A DNA stretch of 64,000 nt from Polaromonas sp. Its GTDB lineage: Bacteria; Pseudomonadota; Gammaproteobacteria; Burkholderiales; Burkholderiaceae_C. The notes under the pieces are model-generated. The model was not told the DNA's origin, did not search any database, and worked only from the letters and a program-made list of their open reading frames with translations. Below are positions 12,391 to 21,213 of this stretch, piece by piece. Made by a program: the position numbers and the translations under genes. How positions within the stretch are numbered: position 1 is the stretch's first letter; every line of letters begins with the position of its first letter. Location of the stretch: contig JAQGLT010000002.1 of assembly GCA_028292745.1 (NCBI GenBank), positions 92,646 through 156,645 of the forward strand. The letters run 5' to 3'.

Positions 12391-13848
12391 ATGGAAAAAC
12401 CACGCATGGATTCCCATACCTTTCTCTGGCATGACTACGAGACCTTCGGCCTCAATCCGCGCCGTGACCGGCCGGCGCAGTTCGCGGGCATCCGCACCGA
12501 TGCGCAGCTCAATGAAATCGGCGAGCCGCTGATGATGTACTGCCAGCCTGCCGATGACTATTTGCCCGATCCGGCGTCCTGTCTGCTCACCGGGATCACG
12601 CCGCAGCACTGCCTGGAGCACGGCGTCGCCGAGCATGTGTTCGCCAGCCGGATCGAGCAGGCGCTGGCGCAGCCCGGCACGATTGGCGTGGGCTACAACA
12701 CCATCCGTTTTGACGACGAAGTGACGCGCCACCTGTTCTGGCGCAACCTGATCGACCCCTACGGCCGCGAATGGCAGAACGAATGCGGCCGCTGGGATCT
12801 GCTCGACGTGGTGCGCATGGCGTACGCGCTGCGGCCCGGCGGCATCCAGTGGCCGCTCAAGCCCGATGGCCAGCCCAGCTTCAAGCTCGAAGACCTGGCG
12901 CGGGCCAACGGCCTGGTGCACGAGGCTGCCCACGATGCCCTGTCGGACGTGCGCGCCACCATCGCGCTGGCCCGGCTGCTGCGCGCGGCCCAGCCCAAGC
13001 TGTTCGACTTTTGCCTGGGGCTGCACAAAAAGGCCCGCGTGGCCGCTGAGCTGGGCCTGCCCGCCACCGCCCAGATGGCGCGGCCGTTCCTGCATGTCTC
13101 GGGCATGTTTCCCGCCGAGCGCGGCTGCCTGGCCGTCATGTTTCCGCTGGCGACCCATCCGGCCAACAAGAACGAAATCCTGGCCTGGGACCTGGCGCAT
13201 GACCCGGGCGAGTTGCCCCTGCTCGATGTGGCGACCTTGCGCCAGCGGCTCTTCACCAAGTCGGCGGACCTGCCCGAGGGCGTGCAGCGCCTGCCGATCA
13301 AATCGGTCCACCTGAACAAGTCGCCGATGGTGGTGCGCAACCTCGCTACCCTGACGCCGGAAATGGCGGCGCGCTGGGGCGTGGACAAGGAAAGGGCGCT
13401 GCGCCACGCCGAAATCGCGGCCGGCCTGCCCGACATGAGCCTGGCCTGGGCGGAAGTCTTTCAGCGCGCCGCGCAGCCTGCCTGCGACGTGGATGAAGAC
13501 CTCTACAGCGGCTTTCTCGACAATGCCGACCGCCGCCGGCTGAACCAGCTGCGCGAATTGTCCGGCGCCGAGCTGGCCCACAGCCGCATGGGTTTTGATG
13601 ACCCACGGCTGCAGGCGCTGGTGTTTCGCTACCGGGCGCGCAACTTTCCGGGTACCCTGACGCCGGAAGAAAGCGAGCGCTGGCAGGCACATCGCATTGC
13701 CCGGCTTCTGGAGGGCGAGGGCGGCGCGCGCAATGTCGATGCGCTGTTTGCCGAGATCGATGCGCTGGCGGAAACCGCTGACGAGCGCGCCGAAACGATT
13801 CTGGGGGCGCTGTACGACTATGCGGAAGCGATCGCGCCCGAGGCCTGA
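12391..13848 (+). CDS. sbcB: Exodeoxyribonuclease I
   Basis: 3'-5' single-strand DNA exonuclease of the DEDDh superfamily acting in repair and recombination. The 485-residue protein starts its catalytic domain at FLWHDYETFGLNPRRDRPAQ (Asp and Glu ligands). It continues with GYNTIRFDDEVTRHLFWRN, the RWDLLDVVRM segment and AHDALSDVRATI (His and Asp). The SH3-like and helical C-terminal domains follow. An alternative ATG at 12406 would shorten it by five residues. A strong terminator separates it from clpA. Confidence 0.95.
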   Translation: MEKPRMDSHTFLWHDYETFGLNPRRDRPAQFAGIRTDAQLNEIGEPLMMYCQPADDYLPDPASCLLTGITPQHCLEHGVAEHVFASRIEQALAQPGTIGVGYNTIRFDDEVTRHLFWRNLIDPYGREWQNECGRWDLLDVVRMAYALRPGGIQWPLKPDGQPSFKLEDLARANGLVHEAAHDALSDVRATIALARLLRAAQPKLFDFCLGLHKKARVAAELGLPATAQMARPFLHVSGMFPAERGCLAVMFPLATHPANKNEILAWDLAHDPGELPLLDVATLRQRLFTKSADLPEGVQRLPIKSVHLNKSPMVVRNLATLTPEMAARWGVDKERALRHAEIAAGLPDMSLAWAEVFQRAAQPACDVDEDLYSGFLDNADRRRLNQLRELSGAELAHSRMGFDDPRLQALVFRYRARNFPGTLTPEESERWQAHRIARLLEGEGGARNVDALFAEIDALAETADERAETILGALYDYAEAIAPEA

Positions 13849-13932
13849 TCCCTTTTTTAATCCATCCATCCGCTGTGTCGCTGCTCCGCTTCGGCCGTTA
13901 CAGCATGCGGCTAAATGAAGCCTTTGGCTCTG

Positions 13933-13981
13933 CTATTTAATTGATAGCTGGTAGCGCTGATGCCTGCTGCGCCAGAGGCCG
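13933..13981 (-). repeat. 49-bp dispersed element, copy 2 (end of GST gene)
   Basis: Minus-strand copy with a 49-bp core (CGGCCTCTGGCGC at the left end, AGCTAT-N6-ATAG at the right). Its upstream ATTTAAG box, at about 13988-13994 on the minus strand, contains the TAA stop of the GST-like gene. That stop therefore appears to belong to the element. Confidence 0.85.
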
Positions 13982-13988
13982 AAAACGC

Positions 13989-14741
13989 TTAAATTTCGGG
14001 TGTGCGCGCCTGGTTGGACGCCGGGCTTGGCGCAGACGGGAAAGCAATGCCCGCCTGGCCCGGCTGCCACGGCGGGTATTTGTGCATCACCTGCGCCAAG
14101 CGCTCGCTGCAGGCCCATTGGCTCAGCCATGTTTTCAGGTGAGGCCATGGCTGGGCTGCGAACCAGGTGGCATCGGTGTGGGCGAACTGGCGCACAAACG
14201 GCAGGATCGCCATGTCCGCCAGGCTTGCGGCAGGGCCGAACAGCCAGGCGTGCCGGGTCAGGCGCAGGTCGATCTCCCTCAGCCAGTGCGCTGCAAAACT
14301 GCGGTGCATTTCCAAAAACCGCTGCATGTCGCCCGCATGCTCGGCCGGGTAGCGGTTGGGGTACTTGTAGCGGTCCAGGTGGTGCTTGAAAGCGCCATCG
14401 TTCTGGGCAACCAGCGCCTGCATGGCCTGCACGTTTCCCTCTGCAGGCGTCAGCCAGCCTTGCGGATCGTTTTGCGCCAGGGCCCAGTGCATGATGGCCA
14501 GGCTTTGCTCGATGACTTGTCCGTTCGGCAGCACCAGCACGGGGACGGTGGCCTTGGGGGAGGCGGCCAGCAGCGCTGCCGGTTTGTGGCGCAGCACCAC
14601 TTCGCGCAGTTCGCAAGGCACGCCGCTTGCCGCGATGGCCAGGCGCGCCCGCATGGCATAGGGGCAGCGGCGAAACGAGTAAAGCACAGGCAAACCCTTT
14701 GCGGTGTCGCGGTCTGCGGTGTCGAAGGCAAAATTCACCAT
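13989..14741 (-). CDS. Glutathione S-transferase family protein
   Basis: A 250-residue cytosolic protein with an N-terminal thioredoxin-like domain carrying SFRRCPYAMRARLAIA (CPYAMR resembles the active site of glutaredoxin-2/omega-type GSTs). A cis-proline TVPVLVLPNGQVIEQSLAIM segment and an all-helical C-terminal domain follow. The substrate is unknown. The start at MVNFAFDTADR lies 10 bp after the trhO stop, so the two are probably cotranscribed. The stop codon lies in the left box of a 49-bp dispersed element, so the C-terminal tail may have been altered by it. Confidence 0.87.
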   Translation of the reverse strand: MVNFAFDTADRDTAKGLPVLYSFRRCPYAMRARLAIAASGVPCELREVVLRHKPAALLAASPKATVPVLVLPNGQVIEQSLAIMHWALAQNDPQGWLTPAEGNVQAMQALVAQNDGAFKHHLDRYKYPNRYPAEHAGDMQRFLEMHRSFAAHWLREIDLRLTRHAWLFGPAASLADMAILPFVRQFAHTDATWFAAQPWPHLKTWLSQWACSERLAQVMHKYPPWQPGQAGIAFPSAPSPASNQARTPEI

Positions 14742-14751
14742 GGCCGCTTTT

Positions 14752-15705
14752 TCATGCGCTGCCCGGCTGCCGAGCGCCGATGTGGGCCTGCTGCCGGGCC
14801 TCCGCCAGCGCGACCTGGCGCTGGCGTTCGCGGTAGCCTTCTTTTTGCGCTGGCGTTGTGCTGGCATGGCAATGCGCGCAGCTCACACCGAGTTCATACA
14901 GGGGCGAAGCGCGGTCATCGGCGCTCAGCGGATCGCGGCAGGACCGGCACAGCGTGTAGTGGCCGGCGGCCAGGCCATGGCCGACCGACACGCGCTCATC
15001 GAACACAAAGCATTCGCCCTGCCACTGGCTGTGCGCCTCGGGCATGGTTTCCAGGTACTTGAGAATGCCGCCTTCCAGGTGGTAAACCTCTTCGAACCCC
15101 TTGGCGCGCAAGTAGGCCGTCGATTTTTCACAGCGGATGCCGCCGGTGCAGAACATGGCGACCTTGGGCTTTTTGCCGTCTGCGCTCGGCGCCAGCCGGC
15201 CGCCCTCGGCCATTTCCTTTTCGACCCAGCCGGGCAGCTCTGAAAAACTGTGCGTGCCGGGGTTGATGGCGCCCTTGAACGAGCCGATGCCCACCTCGTA
15301 GTCGTTGCGGGTATCGACCAGCACGACCTGCGGGTCTTGCAGCAGCTGGTTCCACTCCTGCGGCTTGACGTACCGGCCCGCCATCAGCGCCGGGTGCACG
15401 TCGGGCACGCCCAGGGTGACGATTTCGCGTTTCAGCCGGACTTTCATGCGGTGAAACGGCATCCGGGCAGCCCAGGCTTCCTTGTGCTCCAGCGCCGCCA
15501 GGCGGGGGTCTTGCCGCAAGAATGCCAGCACCGCGCGCACGCCTTCCGACCGGCCGGCAACCGTGCCGTTGATGCCTTCGGAGGCCAGCAGCAAGGTGCC
15601 CTTGACGCCGTGGGCTTCGCAGCACGCCAGCAGCGGCGCCTGCAGCCCGGCGAAATCGGGCAGTTCGACAAATTTATAGAGGGCGGCGGTCAGGAAATCA
15701 TGCAT
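14752..15705 (-). CDS. trhO: tRNA uridine(34) hydroxylase (rhodanese-related)
   Basis: YceA/TrhO family, which makes 5-hydroxyuridine at the tRNA wobble position. The 317-residue protein has an N-terminal acylphosphatase-like domain (YKFVELPDF, GTLLLASEGINGTVAG). A rhodanese domain follows with VVLVDTRNDYEVGIGSF and the active-site loop CTGGIRCEKSTAYL. A C-terminal Cys-rich segment (CRSCRDPL, CAHCHAS) is present. Length matches the family. The start MHDFLTAALYKFVEL is chosen over a long upstream extension without family similarity. Confidence 0.93.
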   Translation of the reverse strand: MHDFLTAALYKFVELPDFAGLQAPLLACCEAHGVKGTLLLASEGINGTVAGRSEGVRAVLAFLRQDPRLAALEHKEAWAARMPFHRMKVRLKREIVTLGVPDVHPALMAGRYVKPQEWNQLLQDPQVVLVDTRNDYEVGIGSFKGAINPGTHSFSELPGWVEKEMAEGGRLAPSADGKKPKVAMFCTGGIRCEKSTAYLRAKGFEEVYHLEGGILKYLETMPEAHSQWQGECFVFDERVSVGHGLAAGHYTLCRSCRDPLSADDRASPLYELGVSCAHCHASTTPAQKEGYRERQRQVALAEARQQAHIGARQPGSA

Positions 15706-15845
15706 GGGATAAAGGCAAAAAAAGACAGGGGCGGGCGCCTTGCGACAGCGCGAGCTTGCGACACCATGCGCACGACACAGGGCCCGCTTGGTTTTGGAAT
15801 TATCCGGCGTGCGGCCGGCTTTGTAGTAACCCGCCGACAAAAAAG

Positions 15846-15864
15846 TTTGCTGCATTGCAGCAAA
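15846..15864. promoter_or_regulatory. Perfect dyad of PhaR-site form upstream of PHB-depolymerase gene
   Basis: TTTGCTGCATTGCAGCAAA is a perfect 9-bp inverted repeat around a single base, in the 285-bp divergent intergenic region between trhO and the depolymerase gene. It contains CTGC-N3-GCAG, the form reported for PhaR operators in some PHA-accumulating bacteria. The rest of the region holds no gene I can support. Confidence 0.5.
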
Positions 15865-15990
15865 ATGCACGGCAATGAATAAAAATGAACCGGAACGGCC
15901 GCGGCCGCTGGGTGTTCACCGGCTCTGCTGTTTTCCTGACCTGCACTTCTCAACGGCTAAATGCCTCAACGGCTTATTGCCATCGATTCC

Positions 15991-17232
15991 ATGACGAAAA
16001 GCCTCACCACTCTCTGGCTTAAAAGCCTGCGCCGCGTGGGCAAAGCCCAGCAAGCGCAAGGCCGCAAGATTTTCAAAACCCTGTTGACCCAGGCCGTGCG
16101 TGCGCCGGTAGCCGTCCGCGCCAAGGTCGCAAAGACCGCCCGCCCGGTGGCTGTCAACCCTCTCAAGGCCGTCCAGGCACCGGCTGTGAAGGCCGTCAGG
16201 TCGGTCCAACCGGCAAGGCCCGCCACGCCGCAGCGCGGACTGGCGGCCACATCCGCCATCCCCGCCATGCAGTTGCCCGCCTTGCACGGAAGCTGGAAAA
16301 AGTCTTTTTTCACGCTGCCCGGCACCGGGCTGGCGCCCGCCCGGCGCATGCTGTACTGGCTCTATCTGCCCTCGCAGCTGGCCAGCGAGCCGCGCCCGCT
16401 GGTCATCATGCTGCACGGCTGCAAGCAAACGGCGACTGACTTTGCCGCCTCCACCCGGATGAACCAGCTGGCCGAGCGCAAGGGATTCGCGGTGCTGTAT
16501 CCGCAGCAGTCTCAGGCCGCCGATTCGAACCGTTGCTGGCACTGGTACAGGCGCGCCACGCAGCAGGGCCATGGCGACGTCGGCCTGATTGCCGAAATGG
16601 CCAGTCAGGTGCAGCGCAAGCACCGGCTGGACGCGACGCGCACCTATGTGGCGGGGCTGTCGGCCGGGGCCGGGCTGGCCGCCATCCTGGCCTTGCGCCA
16701 CCCGGGGCTGATTGCCGCCGCCGGCCTCCACTCGGCGCCTGTCTTTGGCACCAGCGACTCGCCCATGAGCGGCTTTCAGGCCATGCAGCAGGGCGCTGCA
16801 ATGGCCCACCGCGACGTGGCCCAGGCGTTCTGTGCGGCGCAGCCGCAGTTTCCGGGCATGCCGGTCATCCTGGTGCAGGGCAAGGGCGACCCGGTGGTGC
16901 GCCGCATCAATGTCGATCATCTGGCGGCGCAGTTTGCCATCATCAATGCGCCGTTCATCACGAGCAGCGAGCCGACACTGCGCAGCTATGCCGGCCGAAA
17001 AGGGGGGCGCAGTCCGCGCCACGCGTACAAGACCGCCACTTCTTACGCCGGCAGGAGGCCCGAACTCGTCAAGTGCGAGATTGACACGCTCGGCCACGCC
17101 TGGAGCGGCGGCGAGGGCAGCTTGGATTACAGCGCGCCCGAAGGCCCGGATGCGACGCTTTTGCTGTGGAATTTTTTTTCCCGCCACAAGCGCTCCCAAC
17201 CCGTGCCTGCGGCTGAAAGCGCCTTGAGGTAG
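15991..17232 (+). CDS. PHB depolymerase family esterase (LpqC-type)
   Basis: An alpha/beta hydrolase of the extracellular-catalytic-domain-type polyhydroxybutyrate depolymerase family, about 413 residues from MTKSLTTLWLKSLRR. A basic, Ala/Val/Pro-rich N-terminal region of about 85 residues lacks a classical signal peptide. The catalytic domain shows HGCKQTATDFA (oxyanion region), the lipase box GLSAGAG (nucleophile Ser) and LGHAWSGG (catalytic His). Depolymerase or esterase activity on short-chain polyesters is inferred from the family. A PhaR-like dyad lies about 130 bp upstream. Confidence 0.85.
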   Translation: MTKSLTTLWLKSLRRVGKAQQAQGRKIFKTLLTQAVRAPVAVRAKVAKTARPVAVNPLKAVQAPAVKAVRSVQPARPATPQRGLAATSAIPAMQLPALHGSWKKSFFTLPGTGLAPARRMLYWLYLPSQLASEPRPLVIMLHGCKQTATDFAASTRMNQLAERKGFAVLYPQQSQAADSNRCWHWYRRATQQGHGDVGLIAEMASQVQRKHRLDATRTYVAGLSAGAGLAAILALRHPGLIAAAGLHSAPVFGTSDSPMSGFQAMQQGAAMAHRDVAQAFCAAQPQFPGMPVILVQGKGDPVVRRINVDHLAAQFAIINAPFITSSEPTLRSYAGRKGGRSPRHAYKTATSYAGRRPELVKCEIDTLGHAWSGGEGSLDYSAPEGPDATLLLWNFFSRHKRSQPVPAAESALR

Positions 17233-17356
17233 CAGGGTAGCCGCCGCTTGTCTGCCGGAACTGAAATTTTGTAATAAAAAGCTGTTTTGCCCAGGCGGTA
17301 TGTGCGGTGCAAGCTATCCTTTTCGGAGCAGAAACAGAGCTTCGGCCAAGGTGGGG

Positions 17357-17905
17357 CTATTTTTCAGACTGAACGAGCCACGTTTTGAAGCTGGTGCGCA
17401 AGCGACTCCAGGCCTTCTTGTTCCAGCGCCGGGTTCGCCGCCCCAGGCGCCAGGGGTAAGACACGCGTACCCGGCGCAGCATCCGGTCTTTCCAGCGCTT
17501 CCAGGGCGTGTAGAGGCGCGCAAACCAGCCAATCCGCATCAGGGCGGGCTGGGTCAATTGAAAGAGGCGCGCCGCGAGTGCCGTTCCGGCCACCTTGGCG
17601 GACAGGATCAGCGCCATGCCGCCGGCCAGATGTCCCTTGCCGAGCAAAAAAAGCGCCAGCAGCTTGATGGGAACCAGGGCCAGCGCAGGAACCCCAAAGG
17701 CCAGCAGGGCAGCCCAGGGCGGCAGGCCGAGAATGAAACGCTCCAGCTGGCGCCACAGCGGCAGGCGGCCCAGGGCGGCAAAGCATCGGGCCAGCGGCTC
17801 CCAGCCCCATTCCTCGAAAAGCAGCAGCAGCGCGACAGGCGCGAGCAGCAGCCCCTTCAGGAGCCGTTTAAGCAGGGGAATCAATTTTGCGCCAGCCAGG
17901 GTCAT
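17357..17905 (-). CDS. Conserved hypothetical membrane protein
   Basis: A 182-residue protein with two or three hydrophobic segments (about residues 20-32, 57-90 and 94-115). A basic, aromatic C-terminal third rich in Arg, Lys and Trp would face the cytoplasm. Motifs such as PPWAALLAFGVPALALVPIKL and LTQPALMRIGWFARLY give the impression of a conserved family, but I cannot name it. It is followed on the same strand, reading from 18488, by a LapA-like gene only 37 bp upstream, so the two may form an operon. The function is unknown. Confidence 0.7.
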   Translation of the reverse strand: MTLAGAKLIPLLKRLLKGLLLAPVALLLLFEEWGWEPLARCFAALGRLPLWRQLERFILGLPPWAALLAFGVPALALVPIKLLALFLLGKGHLAGGMALILSAKVAGTALAARLFQLTQPALMRIGWFARLYTPWKRWKDRMLRRVRVSYPWRLGRRTRRWNKKAWSRLRTSFKTWLVQSEK

Positions 17906-17942
17906 GGCTGGAGCTTAACCCCGGTGCCGGGCGGCTGGCGGC

Positions 17943-18488
17943 TTAGCGAAAAGTGGTGTTTCCGTCGGCCGGCGGCAGCACGCGGGGCACGCTGGCAACG
18001 CCAGCACCAGCGCCAGTGCTGCGTTGCGCCAGGCGGTCTTCAAGCTGCCCCAGGTGGGCCGCCAGCGTGTTGTCCGATTGCTCGATGCGCTGCAGCAGCA
18101 CCTGCTGCTGCTGGGCAAAGCGGTCGGCTAAAACCGCGCCCAGCGCCGACTCGCGCTGCTGCGTGGCGAGCGCCTGGCGTTCCAGGTAGGTGCGCAATTC
18201 GGTGAAACGGGAAGCTTCGGCCTTGTCGGCGAGTTCGCGCTGCGCGTCGAGCTCGCGGGTATGGGTTCGCGCCTCCAGCACATGCTTGCGCTGCATGTAA
18301 AGCATGCTGATCAGAAAGATCACGGCCGTCAGCACCAGCAGCATCAGCATGACCAGCCCCAGCGGAATCTGGATGGTGGTGACGCCCAGGTTCAAGGGGC
18401 TGGCCCGCGTGAACTCCTCGACGTTCAGCGCCACAAAGCCTGCAATCAGCAAGATGGCCAGGATCAAAAGAAGGGTGCGAAAACGCAT
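17943..18488 (-). CDS. LapA-like (DUF1049) membrane protein
   Basis: A 181-residue protein begun by a GGGGAG ribosome site. Two hydrophobic helices (about residues 5-20 and 40-65) are separated by a short loop with VEEFTRASPLNLGVTTIQIP, matching the LapA/DUF1049 layout. A cytoplasmic coiled-coil-like tail rich in Glu, Arg and Gln runs from about residue 70 to 150. In E. coli LapA works with LapB in LPS assembly control, but no lapB is adjacent here, so the role is inferred only from topology. The much longer upstream extension is a shadow of tex promoter DNA. Confidence 0.72.
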   Translation of the reverse strand: MRFRTLLLILAILLIAGFVALNVEEFTRASPLNLGVTTIQIPLGLVMLMLLVLTAVIFLISMLYMQRKHVLEARTHTRELDAQRELADKAEASRFTELRTYLERQALATQQRESALGAVLADRFAQQQQVLLQRIEQSDNTLAAHLGQLEDRLAQRSTGAGAGVASVPRVLPPADGNTTFR

Positions 18489-18662
18489 GGAAAAACTCCC
18501 CGAATAAATTGTAAAAACAGCCGTGTAGCTCGGCAGGATTATCGGCTCCAAGCCCGTTTTTCCCTGTGGGACAATTCCGCCCTTTGACGTCAGGGGCGTC
18601 ACAGGGCAATCACTGGGCAGCCGGTGCCGAGCCCCGCATTGACGCCCAACTTTTCTACAACC

Positions 18663-21047
18663 ATGCAAAAAATCATCCGCCAGCTTGCCGCAGAAATCAA
18701 GGTTCAGGAACACCAGGTCACCGCTGCCGTGGACCTGCTGGACGGCGGGGCCACGGTGCCGTTCATTGCCCGCTACCGCAAGGAAGCCACCGGCGGGCTC
18801 GACGACATCCAGTTGCGCGAACTCGCGCAGCGGCTGGGCTACCTGCGCGAGCTCCAGGAACGCCGCGAGACGGTGCTCAAAAGCATTGAGGAGCAGGGCA
18901 AGCTCACGCCTGATCTGCGCGGCGCCATCGAGTCAGCCGCCACCAAGCAAGACCTGGAGGACGTGTACCTGCCTTACAAGCCCAGGCGCCGCACCAAGGG
19001 CCAGATGGCCCGCGAGGCAGGCATCGAGCCGCTGGCCGACGCCCTGTTTGCCGATCCGATGCGGCTGCCGGCAGAGGCGGCCGCCGCCTTTGTGAAAAGC
19101 GAAAAGAACGAAAGCGGCGACGATTTCACCACCGTGCAGGCCGTGCTTGACGGCGTGCGCGACATCCTGAGCGAGCGCTGGGCCGAGGATGCGCCGCTGG
19201 TGCAGTCCCTGCGCGGCTGGCTGTGGTCCGAAGGCCTGCTGGCGTCCCGGCTCGTTGCCGGAAAAGACGAAAACCATGCCGACCACAGCAAGTTCCGCGA
19301 TTATTTCGACTACGACGAGCCGATCGGCCGCGTGCCCTCGCACCGGGCGCTGGCGGTGTTCCGGGGCAGGGGGCTGGAGATTCTCGATGCCAAGCTTGTG
19401 CTGCCCGAGCCGCCCGCGCCCGGCCAGCCCAGCCTTGCCGAGGGCAAGATCGCGCTGCACCTGGGCTGGCGCCACCAGGCGCGGCCGGCCGACGACCTGA
19501 TCCGCAAGTGCATCGCCTGGACTTGGCGCGTCAAGCTCAGCCTGTCGCTGGAGCGCGACCTGTTTACCCGCCTGCGCGAGGACGCCGAGAAGGTTGCCAT
19601 CAAGGTGTTTGCCGACAACCTGCGCGACCTGCTGCTGGCCGCGCCGGCCGGCCCCCGCGTGGTGATGGGGCTGGACCCGGGCATTCGCACCGGCGTGAAG
19701 GTGGCGGTGGTGGACGCCACTGGCAAGCTGGTCGAGACCGCCACCGTGTTTCCGCACGAGCCGCGCAAGGACTGGGACGGCTCGCTGCACACGCTGGCCA
19801 AGCTGTGCGAAAAGCACGGCGTGAACCTGATCGCCATTGGCAACGGCACCGCCAGCCGCGAAACCGACAAGCTGGCGGCCGATTTGATCAAAATCATGCC
19901 AAAACAGGCTCTAGCGCAGGCGGGGCATGCGCAGGCTGCTATCGAAAAAGTAGTGGTCAGCGAGGCCGGCGCGTCGGTCTATTCGGCCAGCGAATTCGCC
20001 AGCCAGGAAATGCCCGATGTCGATGTGAGCCTGCGCGGCGCGGCCAGCATTGCCCGCCGCCTGCAGGACCCGCTGGCCGAGCTGGTCAAGATCGACCCGA
20101 AATCGATCGGCGTGGGCCAGTATCAGCACGACGTGAACCAGAGCGATCTGGCGCGCAGCCTGAGTGCGGTGGTCGAGGACTGCGTGAACCGCGTCGGCGT
20201 GGACCTGAACACGGCCAGCGTGCCGCTGCTGGCACGGGTCTCGGGGCTGAGCCAGACGGTCGCCAAATCGGTGGTGCGCTGGCGTGACGCGAACGGCGCC
20301 TTTGCCAGCCGCGCCGATTTGCTCAAGGTGACGGGGCTGGGCGCCAAGACGTTCGAGCAGAGCGCCGGCTTTTTGCGCCTGCGCGGCGGCAGCAACCCGC
20401 TGGACATGACCGGCGTGCATCCTGAAACCTATCCGGTCGTCGAAAAGATCATGGCGCACACCGGCAAGCCGGTCGCCGAGCTGACGGGCCGGGCCGAGAT
20501 GCTCAAGAGCCTGAAACCCGAGCTGTTCGCCAATGAAAAGTTTGGCGTCATCACCGTGAAGGACATCCTGGCCGAGCTGGAAAAGCCGGCCAGAGACCCG
20601 CGCCCGGACTTCAAGGTGGCACGTTTCAATGAGGGCGTGGAAGCCATCCAGGACCTGAAGGAGGGCATGCTGCTTGAAGGCACGGTCAGCAACGTGGCGG
20701 CATTCGGCGCCTTCATCGATATTGGCGTGCATCAGGATGGTCTGGTGCATGTGAGCCAGCTGGCCAACAAGTTCGTGACCGATGCGCGCGAGGTCGTCAA
20801 GACCGGCGACATCGTGAAGGTGCGGGTGACCGAGGTCGATGTGGCGCGCAAGCGCATCGGCCTGACCATGAAGCTCGGCGATGCGCCGCCGCGCCGCGAC
20901 GGCCCGCGCGACAACCGTTTTGAAAGCGCCGGGCGCGGCCAGTCGCCACGCGGCGGATCCGGCGCAGGCCGGTCGGCCGCACTTCAGCCCGCGTCGGCGA
21001 CGGCCATGGAATCGGCTTTCGGCAAGCTGGCGGCGCTGAAGAAATAA
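18663..21047 (+). CDS. tex: Tex transcription accessory / S1 RNA-binding protein
   Basis: Conserved cytoplasmic nucleic-acid-binding protein. The 794-residue product has an N-terminal helical region (VPFIARYRKEATGGLDDIQL), a YqgF-like RNase H fold with VMGLDPGIRTGVKVAVVD, and the SEAGASVYSASEFAS motif. Helix-hairpin-helix repeats follow, then a C-terminal S1 domain (LKEGMLLEGTVSNVAAFGAF) and a low-complexity tail. Compared with the usual Tex sequence, about 12 extra residues appear just before VVVSEAG, and these coincide with a 49-bp dispersed element at 19905-19953. The ribosome site is weak at the chosen start. Confidence 0.95.
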   Translation: MQKIIRQLAAEIKVQEHQVTAAVDLLDGGATVPFIARYRKEATGGLDDIQLRELAQRLGYLRELQERRETVLKSIEEQGKLTPDLRGAIESAATKQDLEDVYLPYKPRRRTKGQMAREAGIEPLADALFADPMRLPAEAAAAFVKSEKNESGDDFTTVQAVLDGVRDILSERWAEDAPLVQSLRGWLWSEGLLASRLVAGKDENHADHSKFRDYFDYDEPIGRVPSHRALAVFRGRGLEILDAKLVLPEPPAPGQPSLAEGKIALHLGWRHQARPADDLIRKCIAWTWRVKLSLSLERDLFTRLREDAEKVAIKVFADNLRDLLLAAPAGPRVVMGLDPGIRTGVKVAVVDATGKLVETATVFPHEPRKDWDGSLHTLAKLCEKHGVNLIAIGNGTASRETDKLAADLIKIMPKQALAQAGHAQAAIEKVVVSEAGASVYSASEFASQEMPDVDVSLRGAASIARRLQDPLAELVKIDPKSIGVGQYQHDVNQSDLARSLSAVVEDCVNRVGVDLNTASVPLLARVSGLSQTVAKSVVRWRDANGAFASRADLLKVTGLGAKTFEQSAGFLRLRGGSNPLDMTGVHPETYPVVEKIMAHTGKPVAELTGRAEMLKSLKPELFANEKFGVITVKDILAELEKPARDPRPDFKVARFNEGVEAIQDLKEGMLLEGTVSNVAAFGAFIDIGVHQDGLVHVSQLANKFVTDAREVVKTGDIVKVRVTEVDVARKRIGLTMKLGDAPPRRDGPRDNRFESAGRGQSPRGGSGAGRSAALQPASATAMESAFGKLAALKK
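19905..19953 (+). repeat. 49-bp dispersed element, copy 3 (in tex, sense)
   Basis: The core is 49 bp with CTAGCGC near the left end and GCTATCGAAAAAGTAG at the right. It is read in frame as QALAQAGHAQAAIEKV in the loop ahead of the conserved Tex motif SEAGASVYS. It shares reading frame and residue spacing with the asparaginase, truB and yejF copies. Confidence 0.8.
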
Positions 21048-21142
21048 GGGGCGCGCCGGGGCAAGCGCCTTATGCAGCTGGGCATGAACTCGTTGTGGCG
21101 GCGATTGGGGTTGCTTGCAGCGGCTATTCTGAAAAATAAGTA

Positions 21143-21197
21143 ACAAGTAGAGCGTTTTTGATTATCCAGTCTGCATGTATAGCTATAGAAATAGTAG
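21143..21197 (+). repeat. Degenerate 49-bp-type element, copy 4
   Basis: Only the right end (AGCTATAGAAATAGTAGCAAA) and a possible TAGAGCG left box are recognisable. The unit is about 55 bp, longer than the standard core. It lies between tex and the alcohol dehydrogenase gene, which converge here. Confidence 0.45.
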
Positions 21198-21213
21198 CAA
21201 ATCTCCGACTGGA

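Noticed and set aside
12265..13869. 534-codon open frame antisense to sbcB
   Set aside because: It mirrors sbcB codons in a GC-rich gene, has no recognisable motif and no ribosome site. The same applies to long antisense frames over clpA, tex, icd and infB.
15916..17199. 427-codon open frame antisense to the PHB-depolymerase gene
   Set aside because: Arg/Gly/Ala-rich shadow frame; the plus strand carries a clear alpha/beta hydrolase with catalytic motifs.
17300..18205. 301-codon plus-strand frame over two minus-strand membrane protein genes
   Set aside because: No motif, low-complexity Gln/Arg/Pro composition, and it covers two genes that have ribosome sites and membrane helices on the other strand.
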